Origin: Streptomyces pyxinicus
Lineage (GTDB): Bacteria > Actinomycetota > Actinomycetes > Streptomycetales > Streptomycetaceae
DNA: 47,905 nucleotides
Reading direction: 5' to 3'
Assembly (NCBI RefSeq): GCF_024753135.1
Contig: NZ_JANUGP010000043.1
Span: forward strand, 1 to 47,905
Shown here: positions 9,313 to 17,917 of the stretch, piece after piece
Numbering within the stretch: the stretch's first letter is position 1
How the letters are laid out: each line of letters opens with the position of its first letter
Notes under the pieces: model-generated
Database searches by the model: none
What the model saw: only the letters and a program-made list of their open reading frames with translations
Told to the model about the DNA's origin: nothing
Made by a program: the position numbers and the translations under genes

Positions 9313-10677
9313 TCAGGCCCTGATGATCGCCAACGCCTCGTCGCGGATCTTCGTCATCGTCGCCGGGTCCTTCGCCTCGGCGTTCAGGCGGAGGAGGGGT
9401 TCGGTGTTGGAGGGGCGGACGTTGAACCACCAGTCGGGGGCCGCGACCGTGAGGCCGTCGAGGTCGTCGAGGGTGACGTCGGCGCGGTGTTCGTAGGCGG
9501 AGCGGATGGCGGCGAGGCGGCCGGTCTGGTCGGCGACGGTGGAGTTGATCTCCCCGGAGCCCGTGTAGCGGTCGTACTGCGCGACGAGCGCGGACAGCGG
9601 GCCGTCCTGGCCGCCGAGGGCCGCGAGGACGTGCAGCGCGGCCAGCATGCCGGTGTCGGCGTTCCAGAAGTCCTTGAAGTAGTAGTGCGCGGAGTGCTCG
9701 CCGCCGAAGATCGCACCGCTGCGGGCCATCTCGGCCTTGATGAAGGAGTGGCCGACGCGGGTGCGGACCGGTGTGCCGCCGTTCTCCCGGACGACCTCCG
9801 GGACGGTGCGGGAGGTGATGAGGTTGTGGATGACCGTGCCCGTGCCGCCGTTGCGCGCCAGCTCCCGCGCGGCGACCAGCGCGGTGACCGCCGACGGCGA
9901 GACCGGGTCGCCGTGCTCGTCCACGACGAAGCAGCGGTCGGCGTCCCCGTCGAAGGCGATGCCGAGGTCGGCGCCCTCCGCGGGCACCCGCTTTTGCAGG
10001 TCCACGAGGTTGGCCGGGTCGAGCGGGTTGGCCTCGTGGTTGGGGAAGGTGCCGTCCAGCTCGAAGTACATCGGCACGAGGGTCAGGGGCAGGCCGGCGA
10101 AGACCGTGGGGACCGTGTGGCCGCCCATGCCGTTGCCGGCGTCGACCACGACCTTCAGGGGGCGGATCGAGGTCAGGTCGACCAGCGAGCGCAGATGCGC
10201 CGCGTAGTCCTCCAACGTCTCGCGGGTGCCGAGGGTTCCCCGCCCGGCGGCCGGCTCGGGTGCCCCCGACTCCAGCCATTTCTCGACCAGTTCGCGGATC
10301 TGCGCGAGGCCGGTGTCCTGGCCGACCGGCGCCGCGCCGGCACGGCAGAGCTTGATGCCGTTGTACTGGGCGGGGTTGTGGGAGGCGGTGAACATCGCGC
10401 CGGGCAGGTTCAGCGCGCCCGAGGCGTAGTACAGCTGGTCCGTGGAACACAGGCCGATCTCGGTGACGTCCACGCCGCGGTCGGCCGCGCCGCGCGCGAA
10501 GGCGCGGGACAGGCCGGGGGACGAGGGCCGCATGTCGTGGCCGACGACGATCGCGGCGGCGCCCGTCACCTCGGCGAAGGCGGCGCCGAAGAGCGCGGCC
10601 AGTGACTCGTCCCACTGGTCCGGGACCACTCCGCGCACGTCGTACGCCTTCACGATCTGCGACAGATCAGCAGCCAC
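9313..10677 (-). CDS. manB: Phosphomannomutase
   Basis: A 454-residue alpha-D-phosphohexomutase converting mannose-6-phosphate to mannose-1-phosphate. The GTG at 10677 is the start: AGGAGGG lies 6 bases upstream, and the protein then begins AADLSQIVKAYDVRG, as phosphomannomutases do. The phosphoserine loop TASHNP carries S99. The metal loop DGDADR is at 243-248, the sugar-specificity loop GEHS at 326-329, and the phosphate-binding loop RPSNTEP at 421-427. All four catalytic elements are intact. It is upstream of the Trm112-SIS-manA genes but separated from them by 659 bases. The symbol manB is used in actinobacteria; E. coli workers would call it cpsG-like. Confidence 0.95.
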   Translation of the reverse strand: MAADLSQIVKAYDVRGVVPDQWDESLAALFGAAFAEVTGAAAIVVGHDMRPSSPGLSRAFARGAADRGVDVTEIGLCSTDQLYYASGALNLPGAMFTASHNPAQYNGIKLCRAGAAPVGQDTGLAQIRELVEKWLESGAPEPAAGRGTLGTRETLEDYAAHLRSLVDLTSIRPLKVVVDAGNGMGGHTVPTVFAGLPLTLVPMYFELDGTFPNHEANPLDPANLVDLQKRVPAEGADLGIAFDGDADRCFVVDEHGDPVSPSAVTALVAARELARNGGTGTVIHNLITSRTVPEVVRENGGTPVRTRVGHSFIKAEMARSGAIFGGEHSAHYYFKDFWNADTGMLAALHVLAALGGQDGPLSALVAQYDRYTGSGEINSTVADQTGRLAAIRSAYEHRADVTLDDLDGLTVAAPDWWFNVRPSNTEPLLRLNAEAKDPATMTKIRDEALAIIRA

Positions 10678-10765
10678 GGCCAACCCTCCTGAAAGTCCTA
10701 TGGGTGCCCACAAACTACCCGTCCGGGGTAAGCCGGGAGTGCGCGGACACCAGGTGCAGGCGGTC

Positions 10766-11143
10766 TCAGTTGTCCGGGGAGCGCAGCACCCGCAGGTGGC
10801 CGCGGCGGGCCACCTCCATGGGGTCGGCCGTACGGCCACCGCCGCCGCCCGCCTCGGCCGCCCGCTGCTGGGGGCGAGCCGCCTCGCGCACGGCGTTGGC
10901 GAGCGCTTCCAGGTCGTCGCCGCTGGGGCGGGCCGGGGCCGAGCCGTCCAGGAGGCGGACGACCTCCCAGCCGCGCGGGGCGGTGAGGCGCTCGGAGTGC
11001 TCGGCGCACAGGTCGTAGCAGTGGGGTTCGGCGTAGGTGGCGAGCGGGCCGAGGACCGCGGTCGAGTCGGCGTAGACGTACGTCAGCGTCGCGACGGCGG
11101 GTCGGCCGCAGGCGGTGCGCGAACAGCGACGTACAGGGCTCAC
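10766..11143 (-). CDS. DUF3499 zinc-ribbon-like protein
   Basis: A 125-residue protein with C7-x4-C12 and C42-x3-C46-x2-H49, a likely zinc-binding treble-clef or ribbon. A mainly helical region from about residue 70 follows and ends in ADPMEVARRGHLRVLRSPDN. It matches the actinobacterial DUF3499 family, which sits beside manB in Mycobacterium as well (from memory). Function is unknown; the conserved Cys/His set and the small size would fit RNA or protein binding. The start is GTG with little ribosome site. It lies 88 bases upstream of manB on the same strand and could be cotranscribed with it, and it is divergent from the metallopeptidase-like gene. Confidence 0.85.
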   Translation of the reverse strand: MSPVRRCSRTACGRPAVATLTYVYADSTAVLGPLATYAEPHCYDLCAEHSERLTAPRGWEVVRLLDGSAPARPSGDDLEALANAVREAARPQQRAAEAGGGGGRTADPMEVARRGHLRVLRSPDN

Positions 11144-11474
11144 GACGTTGGACGGTACCGCACTCTTGAGCGGGCCGCGACGACTCTCCCCCAGGTCACT
11201 CCACCGTGTCGTCTTGTGAAACGCACCACACGGGGCTTCTCGCGCGCCTCGCTGACCTGCGAGTACGAGGGTCCGGCGGGGCGCGGGCGCTACTGCATCC
11301 GGTCATGAGTCGGCACAAACACCGTCAATTGCCTTGAGTTCGGTGGTCTTGGAGGGTTACGGAAACGAGCCAGACCTTGGCCGGATCGGTCATCGTGCGA
11401 CAGGGGGCCGACGGTGGCCGGTTGCCGCGTCGGGTCCGGCGGCCGGGGCGCCCGGGGAATAGGCTTCACCGGTG
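11144..11474. promoter_or_regulatory. Divergent intergenic region, DUF3499 / metallopeptidase-like gene
   Basis: About 330 bases carrying promoters for both flanking genes. A possible plus-strand pair is TTGAGT and TTACGG, 17 bases apart (about 11335-11363), but it is weak. A 30-codon open frame, 11216-11308, is mentioned under findings. I see no strong hairpin or repeat. Confidence 0.35.
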
Positions 11475-11927
11475 ATGGACAACCGTGTACCGCCCAGTGC
11501 CGCCGGCCCCGGGCCCCGCCGCCGCGATCGCCATGGCAGGGGCATGCGGGGGCCCATCGCGCCGCCCCAGGTGCCGTTGGCCGCGAGCAGGGCCGAGGTC
11601 TTCGCCGACCTGGTGCGGGACTCCGTGGAGCGGCTGGAGCGGCGGTGGCCGCAGCTCGCGGACATCGATTTCCTGGTGCTGGAGGTGCCGCGGCCGGAGA
11701 GCCCGGACGCGGCGGTGTGGGGGGACGACGCCGTGCCGCTCGGCGGGATCATCCCCGCGCAGGACGGGCGCCGGGCCCGCGTGGTGGTGTACCGGCGGCC
11801 GGTGGAGATCCGGACCAAGGGCCGCGACGAGCGGGCCGAGCTGGTGCACGAGGTCGTGGTGGAGCAGGTGGCCGAGCTGCTCGGACTGACACCGGAGACG
11901 GTGGATCCCCGGTACGGGGAGGACTGA
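11475..11927 (+). CDS. Zincin-like metallopeptidase-family protein (degenerate site)
   Basis: A 150-residue protein (ATG 11475, or GTG 11472 directly before it). An Arg/Gly/Pro-rich leader of about 35 residues precedes a compact domain (40-150) of the DUF1025/zincin family: FADLVRDSVERLERRWPQL, then IDFLVLEVPRP, then the helix RAELVHEVVVEQVAELLGL. In zinc proteases of this family the helix carries HExxH. Here it reads HEVVV, so the second zinc His is missing and no replacement is obvious, which argues against classical protease activity. As I recall, the gene neighbours whiB in Mycobacterium too. It converges on the DUF5719 gene through a shared hairpin containing its stop codon. Confidence 0.75.
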   Translation: MDNRVPPSAAGPGPRRRDRHGRGMRGPIAPPQVPLAASRAEVFADLVRDSVERLERRWPQLADIDFLVLEVPRPESPDAAVWGDDAVPLGGIIPAQDGRRARVVVYRRPVEIRTKGRDERAELVHEVVVEQVAELLGLTPETVDPRYGED

Positions 11928-11952
11928 CCCGCCCCGGTACGGGGAAGGTCAG
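11924..11952. terminator. Bidirectional terminator between convergent genes
   Basis: A two-part hairpin: CTGACC (11924-11929) pairs with GGTCAG (11947-11952) and, inside it, CCCCG pairs with CGGGG around gta. The TGA of the upstream gene lies in the left arm. A second copy of the CCCCGGTACGGGG element lies at 11907-11919, still inside the coding sequence. Confidence 0.6.
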
Positions 11953-11958
11953 GGCGCG

Positions 11959-13467
11959 CTACCGCTGGAGCACCGACAGGTCCTCCTCCGTGTGCGGCAC
12001 CGAGACCGTCCCCCGGTCGTCCGGGAGGGTCTGGACGGTGAAGCCGGGGACGCCGTCCTCGGTGGCGGCGAGGGTGCGGGCGGCGTAGACGGGGGCGCCG
12101 GAGACGGGTTCCACCGTGAGGGCGTAGGTGCCCTTGGCGGTGGGGGCGTCGATGTTCTGTGTGGTGCCCGCCTTGATCGTGTACGTCTTCGTCACCGCCG
12201 ACCCGCCCTCGGTGCCCGCCGACGCCGTGACCTTGACCGTGGCCGTGCCGGTGGGGGCCGTGAGGGCGAGGGTGGTGCCCTTGGCGTTGTTGTCGGCCGA
12301 GGTCGCGCGGGTGCCGACGGGAGCGGTGGCCGGAATGTAGGCGGTCTCCTGCTTGTCGCCCTTGCCGCGCACGACACGCAGCGCCGCGACGACCGGCACC
12401 GATTCGTCGGTGGGGGTCAGGACCAGGGAGCCGGCCTCGCCGCGGGTGACGTCGTGGAGGTCGGCGGCGGTGGTCATGCCCGACTTGACGTGCAGGGTCT
12501 CGCTGCCCGCCGGGGTGATCAGGCCGTCGGGCGAGGCCAGGCGGACCTTGAGGTCGGCGTCGTCGCCGCCGGGCGTGAAGGCGATCAGGCGGACGTCGGT
12601 GGCGTCCTTGGGGATGCCGGGCAGCACCAGGCTTCCGGCCGGGTCGGTCGCGGCGGCCAGCCAGTCGCCGCCGGTCTTGGCGTCCAGGGCCTGCACGGTC
12701 GCGCCGACCCGCCCGCTGCGCACGCTGACGTGCAGGGTGAGGTCGTCCTCGTGCTTGTCGGTGAGGGTGGAGAGCAGGATCGGCTCGCTGGAGTGCGGCT
12801 TGACCGTGAGGTTCTCCCCGAGCGGGGACTTGATCGCGCCGTTCTTGCCGTACAGCTCCACGTCGACGACGGCCGCGGAGTCGTCCGGGTTGGTCAGGTG
12901 TACGTAGTCGGTGCGGCCGGTCGCGGTGCTGGCGCCCGGGAACCAGAACTCGGTGTCGGCGGCGGTGCAGTTGACGCCGTGCAGTCCCCGGCCGGTGCCG
13001 GCGGCGACCTCGGTGGTCTCCTGGACGGTCCAGCCGGGCGCGAACTTCCCGTCGGCGGTGCCGATCAGCGCGGTCGCGTCCGATCCGGAGGTGTCGCCGG
13101 TGGCCGGGGTGCCCGGGGACTTGGGCGCGAGCACCGGCTGGTCGGTCTTCTTCCCGCCCTTGCCGTCCTTCCCGCTCCCCTTGCCGCCGCTCCCGCCGTC
13201 CGCCGAGTCCTCGGTGGCGGCCTGGAGTTGGGCCTTGCCGCTGCCCGCGGTGCCCTTGGTGACGGGGGTGAAGGAGGTGTACGACGTCTCGGCGATGTCG
13301 GAGACGCTCGGCGCCGGGCACAGCAGGCCGGTGCGCTCCACGGGCAGGTGGGCGGCGGCCTCCGGGGCGGACGCGCCGGACGCCGAGGGGCCCTCCAGCG
13401 CGGCGAACGCGGTGACGGCCGCCAGCACGGTGGTGCCGGCGATCAGGGACAGGGTGGTGCGGTTCAC
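11959..13467 (-). CDS. DUF5719 secreted or membrane-anchored protein
   Basis: A 502-residue exported protein. Residues 1-32 form a signal peptide or anchor (TTLSLIAGTTVLAAVTAFAA) without a lipobox. A Gly/Lys/Ser-rich linker (about 85-125) precedes repeated beta-strand segments such as TEFWFPGASTATGRTDYVHL and VYAARTLAATEDG. This matches the DUF5719 family of actinobacterial envelope proteins, whose function is unknown. The GTG start overlaps the glycosyltransferase stop as GTGA, so the two are translationally coupled. Partners of a large membrane glycosyltransferase would plausibly act on the outer face, on its product or in its complex; that is inference from the coupling alone. Confidence 0.8.
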   Translation of the reverse strand: MNRTTLSLIAGTTVLAAVTAFAALEGPSASGASAPEAAAHLPVERTGLLCPAPSVSDIAETSYTSFTPVTKGTAGSGKAQLQAATEDSADGGSGGKGSGKDGKGGKKTDQPVLAPKSPGTPATGDTSGSDATALIGTADGKFAPGWTVQETTEVAAGTGRGLHGVNCTAADTEFWFPGASTATGRTDYVHLTNPDDSAAVVDVELYGKNGAIKSPLGENLTVKPHSSEPILLSTLTDKHEDDLTLHVSVRSGRVGATVQALDAKTGGDWLAAATDPAGSLVLPGIPKDATDVRLIAFTPGGDDADLKVRLASPDGLITPAGSETLHVKSGMTTAADLHDVTRGEAGSLVLTPTDESVPVVAALRVVRGKGDKQETAYIPATAPVGTRATSADNNAKGTTLALTAPTGTATVKVTASAGTEGGSAVTKTYTIKAGTTQNIDAPTAKGTYALTVEPVSGAPVYAARTLAATEDGVPGFTVQTLPDDRGTVSVPHTEEDLSVLQR

Positions 13468-16400
13468 TGCTGGCTCCCGTCGGGACGCTGGCTGCCGGTG
13501 CCGTGGGGGTGCCGGGCCGGGTCGTAGCCCTGCCGGCCGGGGTCGTGTCCCGGCCCCGGGTCGTAACCCTGGCCATGTCCCTGGTCGTAACCCTGGCCAT
13601 GTCCCTGGTCGTAACCCTGGTCATGCCCCGGGTCGTGGCCCTGGTCATGCCCTTGGTCGTGGCCCTGCTGGTAGGCCGCCGGGTCGTACGGCGCCTGGTC
13701 GGCCGTGCTCCCGTAGGCGTACGGGTCGTAGGGCGCCGTCCGGTAGGGGTCGGCGGGGTAGGCCTGCTGGTCGTAACCGGTGTTCTGGTACTGCTCGGCG
13801 CCATAGCCGCCGTACCCGGCGCCCGTGTAGGTGGCCGGGTCCCACTCGTCGTAGGACTGCTGGTGCGGTACCGCGGCGGCGGGGTTCTCCTGCGGGGCCG
13901 GCGGGGTGGCGAACCGGCCCTCAACGGGCTGCTCTTCGGCGGATCGCTCTTCGACGGGTTGTCCCTCGGCGAACTGGTCGCCGGTGAACTGGTCCCCGAC
14001 GGGCTGTGTGTCGGCCGCCGGTTCCTCGGCCTGGGCGCGCAGGCGGCGGGCGCGGCGGCCCTCGCCGGTCGTGGCCTGGGCGGGCAGCGGCTGCTCCTCG
14101 GGCAGGTCGTCGTCGACGTCGCGGCGGCGGCCGGGGAGGGCGAGGACGACGAGGACGAGAGCGAGCGCGCCCTGGGCCCACAGCCAGGCGGTGTGGGTGA
14201 GCGGGGCGTCGTAGCTGACGTCCAGCCGGCCGCCGGCGGCGGGCAGTTCGAAGCCCTGGGCCCAGCCGTCGACCATGGTGGCGGTGAGCGGCTTGCCGTC
14301 GAGGGTGGCGGTCCAGCCCTCGGCCTTGCTGTCGGCCAGGCGCAGTACGCGGCCGTCGGAGCCGGCCGGGATCGTGGTGTGGACCTCGACCGGTCCGGCG
14401 GCGATCGGCCGCGGTGTGCCCGTGTCGCCGGCCGGCACGATCGCGGCGCGGGAGACCTCCCGGCCGACGCGCCACAGGGCGCTGCCGTCCTGCCGGCTGA
14501 GCCGGGCGAGGCCGGGGGTGGCGTCGAGGACGCGGGTGATCGCGCGGGGCGCGCCCTGGTGGACGAGGACGTACCGCACGGCGAAGCCGCCGAGTTCGTC
14601 GGTCTGGTCGGCGCCGGAGCCGGCGACGAGGTTGGCGACCACCTTGTCCAGGCGGGCGTTCCGGCCGTCGGCGGCGGTCAGTTCGGCGTCGCCGAGGCGG
14701 GCGCCGGCGCCGCGGACCAGGCTGTAGCGCACGCGCGCGGTGGAGTCGCTGTCCAGGACGAGGGTGCGGGCCTGGTCGCCGCCGGCGGAGTCCTCGGCGA
14801 CGAACGCGGGCACCTGGGCCGGGTCGCGGCGCTTGAGGGGGCCGTCGGCGCCGCCGAGCATCCAGCCGGCGGCGACCAGCAGCGGGCCCGCCGCGCAGGC
14901 GAAGGCGATCAGGGCGGCGACGGGCTGGCGCCAGCCGAAGTTCTGCTCGGCCACGCGCGCGCGGGCGCCGTCGGCGCCGAGGACGGCGGCGGCGATCAGG
15001 GCGATGCCGTAGACGAGGGTGGCGGGGCCGGCCCAGGTGGAGCGGTTGGACAGCACGGCGAGGACGAGGCCCAGCAGGGCGACGGCCCAGGCGGCGCGGA
15101 TGCCGAGCCGGCGCTCGGAGCGCAGGAGTGCGGCCAGGGCGGCGAGCACGATGCCGATGAGCAGCAGGCCGTGCACGGTGCCGGGGCCGCCGGGGCTGGT
15201 GCCGAGCAGGTCGGAGGCGGAGGCGGCCGAGGCGCCGTACTCAAGACCGGCCTCCTGGAAGAAGCCGGTCGGCAGCAGGGTCAGCGACCAGGGCGCGAGG
15301 ACCAGCAGCGGGGTGCCGAGCTGGGCGAGGAAGCGCAGGCCCTGAGCGAGCGGGTCGCGGCGGCGCAGCACCAGGACGGCGAGGCCGAGCACCAGGGCGA
15401 GCGGCCAGACGATCGGCGTGAAGGCGGTGGTGATGGTCAGCAGCAGCGCGTACGCCCAGGTGGCGCGCCAGCTGCCAGGGGTGCCGGTACGGCTCGTCAG
15501 ACCGCTCGCGGCGACGCCCGCGCGCGCGATGAGCGGGAGCAGCACGGCGAGGACGGCGGTGCCGACGCGGCCGCCGGCCAGGGCTCCGGTGGTGGCGGGC
15601 AGGAAGGCGTAGGCGATGGCGGCCCACGCGCGCAGCAGCCGGGAGGGGACGAGCGGCCGGGAGGCGAAATAGGCGGTGAGTCCGGCGAGCGGCACCGAGC
15701 CGACCAGCAGGACGGTGACGGCCAGGCCGGTGGAGCCGAGGAACAGGGCGGCGAAGGACGCGAGGACGGCGAGGTAGGGCGGTGCGGCGGGGGTGCCGCC
15801 CGCGCCGACCGGGTGCCAGGCGTCCAGGTAGCGCGACCACAGCTCGCCGGCGCCGGACGGGGCGGGCAGCAGGGCGCCGCCCGCGAGCGCGCCGCCGCCG
15901 AGCAGGGCGCGGCAGGCGACGAGGGAGACCACGAGCAGGGCGAGGAAGAGCACGGGGCCGGGCTTGCGGGCGATGCGCTTGAGCCGGGCGAACTGCTCGA
16001 TCTCCAGGAAGTCGGCGTCGTCGCCGCCGGGCCCGGACTCCACGGCGCCGCCGTGCCGGCCGGCGGTGGTGTCGGTGTCGGAGCCGCTGGAGAAGTTGCC
16101 GGCGATCTGTTCGACGGTGGCCCGGACCGTGGCGCCGGGCGGCGGGAGGAGTTGGCGCAGCTCGCCCTTGTCGAGCTGGGCGGTGCCGCGGCGGCGCCGG
16201 GCGGCGATGATCCGCTCGGGTCGCAGCAGGGTGCTCAGCAGGCCGCGGATCTCGTCGACGGCCTGGCCGGGGACCTTGCCGACCAGGTAGGCGACGGTCC
16301 TGACGAGGGTGCCGAGGACGAGGCGCAGCAGCACCCAGGGCAGGGCGGCGGTGCGGGTGTTGGCGAGCAGGGTGTAGACGGCGCCGGCCTTGTCGACCTT

Positions 16401-17318
16401 GTGCGGGGAGGCGGTGGCGCGGCCGGCGCAGTCGACGGCGCGGCGCTCGCGGGAGGCGGCCTCGGCGTGCCGGACGACGGCGTCGGGGGCGACCAGGACG
16501 CGGTGGCCTGCGGCGTGGGCGCGCCAGCACAGGTCGACGTCGTCGCGCATCAGGGGCAGCCGGCGGTCGAAGCCGCCGAGCTGTTCGAAGACGTCGCGGC
16601 GGACGAGCATGCCGGCGGTGGAGACGGACAGCACGGTGCGTACGTGGTCGTGCTGGCCCTGGTCCTGTTCGCGGCGGTCGAGGCCGGTCCAGCGGCGGCC
16701 GGAGTTGGCGATGGAGACGCCGACCTCCAGCAGCTGCCGCCGGTCGTACCAGCCGCGCAGCTTGGGGCCGACGACCGCCACGTCGTCACGGCCGAGTTCG
16801 TGTTCGGTGTCGACGACGCGGAGCAGCTGGGCGAGGGCGCCGGGTTCGGGGGCGCAGTCGTCGTGCAGCAGCCAGAGCCACTGGACGGGTTCGCCGTGCG
16901 GCAGTTCGGGCAGGTCGTAGGCGTCGTCGCGCCAGGTGCGGGTGACCGGGTCCCAGCCGCTGGGGCGCTTGAGGTACGGCAGCTCCTCGGGCGTCAGGAC
17001 CGGGGCGACGCGGCTCGCCTCCTCCACGGCCTGGCCGAAGCCGGTGCGGCGGGCGAGGTGCAGGACATTGCCGTCGCCGAGGGCCTCGGTGAGCAGCCGG
17101 GCGGAGTCGTCGGCGCTGCCGGTGTCGGCGGCCACCGCGTGCTGGACGGGGCGCTCCTGGCCGAGCAGGCCGGCGAGGGCGTCGGGCAGCCAGCGGGCGC
17201 CGTCGTGGGAGACGAGGACCGCGGTCACCACGTGGCGCGGGAACTCGGGCGGGCGGGACGGGTCAAACACGGCGGTGGCAGCGTCGTGTCGGGCTGCCGC
17301 ATGGCTGTGCACGGACAT
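13464..17318 (-). CDS. Large membrane family 2 glycosyltransferase with repeat-rich tail
   Basis: A 1284-residue protein in three parts. Residues about 28-290 are a GT2 domain (AVLVSHDGARWLPDAL, the acidic LHDDCAPEPGAL and MRDDVDLCWRAHAAGHR), which transfers sugar from an activated donor on the cytosolic side. Residues about 300-1110 hold some 12-14 hydrophobic helices with extracytoplasmic loops, as in enzymes acting on polyprenyl-linked glycans. From about 1110 onward is a charged linker, then a Tyr/Gln/Asp/Pro/Gly-rich tail ending in QGHDQGHD/YDQGHGQG repeats encoded by 24-bp tandem units. The donor and acceptor cannot be read from sequence. It is coupled to the DUF5719 gene and lies 205 bases behind whiB on the same strand. 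The start ATG has a poor ribosome site; a start slightly downstream is possible. Confidence 0.88.
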   Translation of the reverse strand: MSVHSHAAARHDAATAVFDPSRPPEFPRHVVTAVLVSHDGARWLPDALAGLLGQERPVQHAVAADTGSADDSARLLTEALGDGNVLHLARRTGFGQAVEEASRVAPVLTPEELPYLKRPSGWDPVTRTWRDDAYDLPELPHGEPVQWLWLLHDDCAPEPGALAQLLRVVDTEHELGRDDVAVVGPKLRGWYDRRQLLEVGVSIANSGRRWTGLDRREQDQGQHDHVRTVLSVSTAGMLVRRDVFEQLGGFDRRLPLMRDDVDLCWRAHAAGHRVLVAPDAVVRHAEAASRERRAVDCAGRATASPHKVDKAGAVYTLLANTRTAALPWVLLRLVLGTLVRTVAYLVGKVPGQAVDEIRGLLSTLLRPERIIAARRRRGTAQLDKGELRQLLPPPGATVRATVEQIAGNFSSGSDTDTTAGRHGGAVESGPGGDDADFLEIEQFARLKRIARKPGPVLFLALLVVSLVACRALLGGGALAGGALLPAPSGAGELWSRYLDAWHPVGAGGTPAAPPYLAVLASFAALFLGSTGLAVTVLLVGSVPLAGLTAYFASRPLVPSRLLRAWAAIAYAFLPATTGALAGGRVGTAVLAVLLPLIARAGVAASGLTSRTGTPGSWRATWAYALLLTITTAFTPIVWPLALVLGLAVLVLRRRDPLAQGLRFLAQLGTPLLVLAPWSLTLLPTGFFQEAGLEYGASAASASDLLGTSPGGPGTVHGLLLIGIVLAALAALLRSERRLGIRAAWAVALLGLVLAVLSNRSTWAGPATLVYGIALIAAAVLGADGARARVAEQNFGWRQPVAALIAFACAAGPLLVAAGWMLGGADGPLKRRDPAQVPAFVAEDSAGGDQARTLVLDSDSTARVRYSLVRGAGARLGDAELTAADGRNARLDKVVANLVAGSGADQTDELGGFAVRYVLVHQGAPRAITRVLDATPGLARLSRQDGSALWRVGREVSRAAIVPAGDTGTPRPIAAGPVEVHTTIPAGSDGRVLRLADSKAEGWTATLDGKPLTATMVDGWAQGFELPAAGGRLDVSYDAPLTHTAWLWAQGALALVLVVLALPGRRRDVDDDLPEEQPLPAQATTGEGRRARRLRAQAEEPAADTQPVGDQFTGDQFAEGQPVEERSAEEQPVEGRFATPPAPQENPAAAVPHQQSYDEWDPATYTGAGYGGYGAEQYQNTGYDQQAYPADPYRTAPYDPYAYGSTADQAPYDPAAYQQGHDQGHDQGHDPGHDQGYDQGHGQGYDQGHGQGYDPGPGHDPGRQGYDPARHPHGTGSQRPDGSQQ
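13561..13656 (-). repeat. Four 24-bp tandem repeats inside the glycosyltransferase gene
   Basis: Units start at 13561, 13585, 13609 and 13633. The first two are identical (tcgtaaccctggccatgtcc then ctgg) and the others diverge. On the coding strand each unit gives eight residues of the type YDQGHGQG, so expansion or contraction keeps the frame. Partial units flank the array. Confidence 0.85.
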
Positions 17319-17491
17319 CGAGGTACGGGCCCCGGTTCGCTGGACTGCGGTGGACGGCCGCGTCTCCTCGAAGGCGAGGGGACGGCGGGGCGTCTCGGAC
17401 GAGCGCCCACACTATCGGCTGGCATGACGGCGGCCCGCCGCCTGTGGACAACCCACCCGCGACGGGCCGTTCACGACGGTCCGCTGTGGAG

Positions 17492-17507
17492 GCCCGGGCG
17501 CCCGGGC
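17492..17507. terminator. 16-bp perfect palindrome downstream of whiB
   Basis: GCCCGGGCGCCCGGGC is its own reverse complement and also a direct duplication of GCCCGGGC. It lies 16 bases beyond the whiB stop, so it may terminate or attenuate whiB transcription before the glycosyltransferase gene. Confidence 0.4.
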
Positions 17508-17523
17508 GGTGCTGCGCGGCCGG

Positions 17524-17787
17524 TCAGATGGCGGCCTTCTTGAGCCTGCGGCGCTCCCGCTCGGACAGGCCGCCCCAGATGCCGAAGCGCTCGTCGTTGG
17601 CGAGGGCGTATTCGAGGCACTCGGAGCGGACCTCGCAGGCGAGGCAGACCTTCTTGGCCTCTCTGGTGGAACCGCCCTTCTCGGGGAAGAAGGACTCGGG
17701 GTCGGTCTGGGCGCACAGCGCGCGCTCCTGCCAGCCGAGTTCCTCGTCCGCGTCGTCGACCAGCAGTTGCTGCACCAGCTCGGTCAT
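17524..17787 (-). CDS. whiB: Sporulation regulator WhiB (Wbl family, 4Fe-4S)
   Basis: An 87-residue Wbl protein. Cluster ligands C25, C48, C51 and C57 follow the C-xn-C-x2-C-x5-C pattern. The beta-turn GIWGG is at 69-73 and the basic C-terminal helix RERRRLKKA follows. It agrees with S. coelicolor WhiB as I remember it. In Streptomyces WhiB acts with WhiA to stop aerial growth and start sporulation septation; Wbl proteins work by binding region 4 of the housekeeping sigma factor. AGGGG lies 5 bases before the ATG. A promoter-like pair and a near-consensus BldD site lie in the long upstream region. As I recall, its mycobacterial counterpart is whiB2, also next to fbiA. Confidence 0.97.
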   Translation of the reverse strand: MTELVQQLLVDDADEELGWQERALCAQTDPESFFPEKGGSTREAKKVCLACEVRSECLEYALANDERFGIWGGLSERERRRLKKAAI

Positions 17788-17862
17788 GTGCGCCCCTCGT
17801 CCGTCTTTTTCGCGTCCCCGTGCGTGGCCGTCGCCGATGTCGGCTGAACGACACGAGTGAAA

Positions 17863-17891
17863 TTACAAGTGTGCTGATCCGGGCGAGTCAA
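17863..17891 (-). promoter_or_regulatory. Probable whiB promoter (housekeeping sigma type)
   Basis: Reading the minus strand, TTGACT (17891-17886) and TTGTAA (17868-17863) are separated by 17 bases, giving a transcription start about 70 bases before the whiB ATG. whiB is known to have more than one promoter in S. coelicolor, so others may lie further upstream. Confidence 0.5.
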
Positions 17892-17917
17892 GCCGAGATC
17901 TGCTATTGGGCCCGTTA

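Noticed and set aside
13561..13656. CRISPR-like repeats
   Set aside because: 24-bp units are adjacent without spacers and lie in frame in a coding sequence.
13503..17543. A 1346-codon plus-strand frame opposite the large glycosyltransferase
   Set aside because: Gly/Ala/Glu/Val-rich shadow of the true gene, with no ribosome site and no recognisable domain.
17841..17862. A second BldD site at the cgacacgagtgaaa sequence
   Set aside because: It fits the half-site style but misses the central W and G of the consensus.
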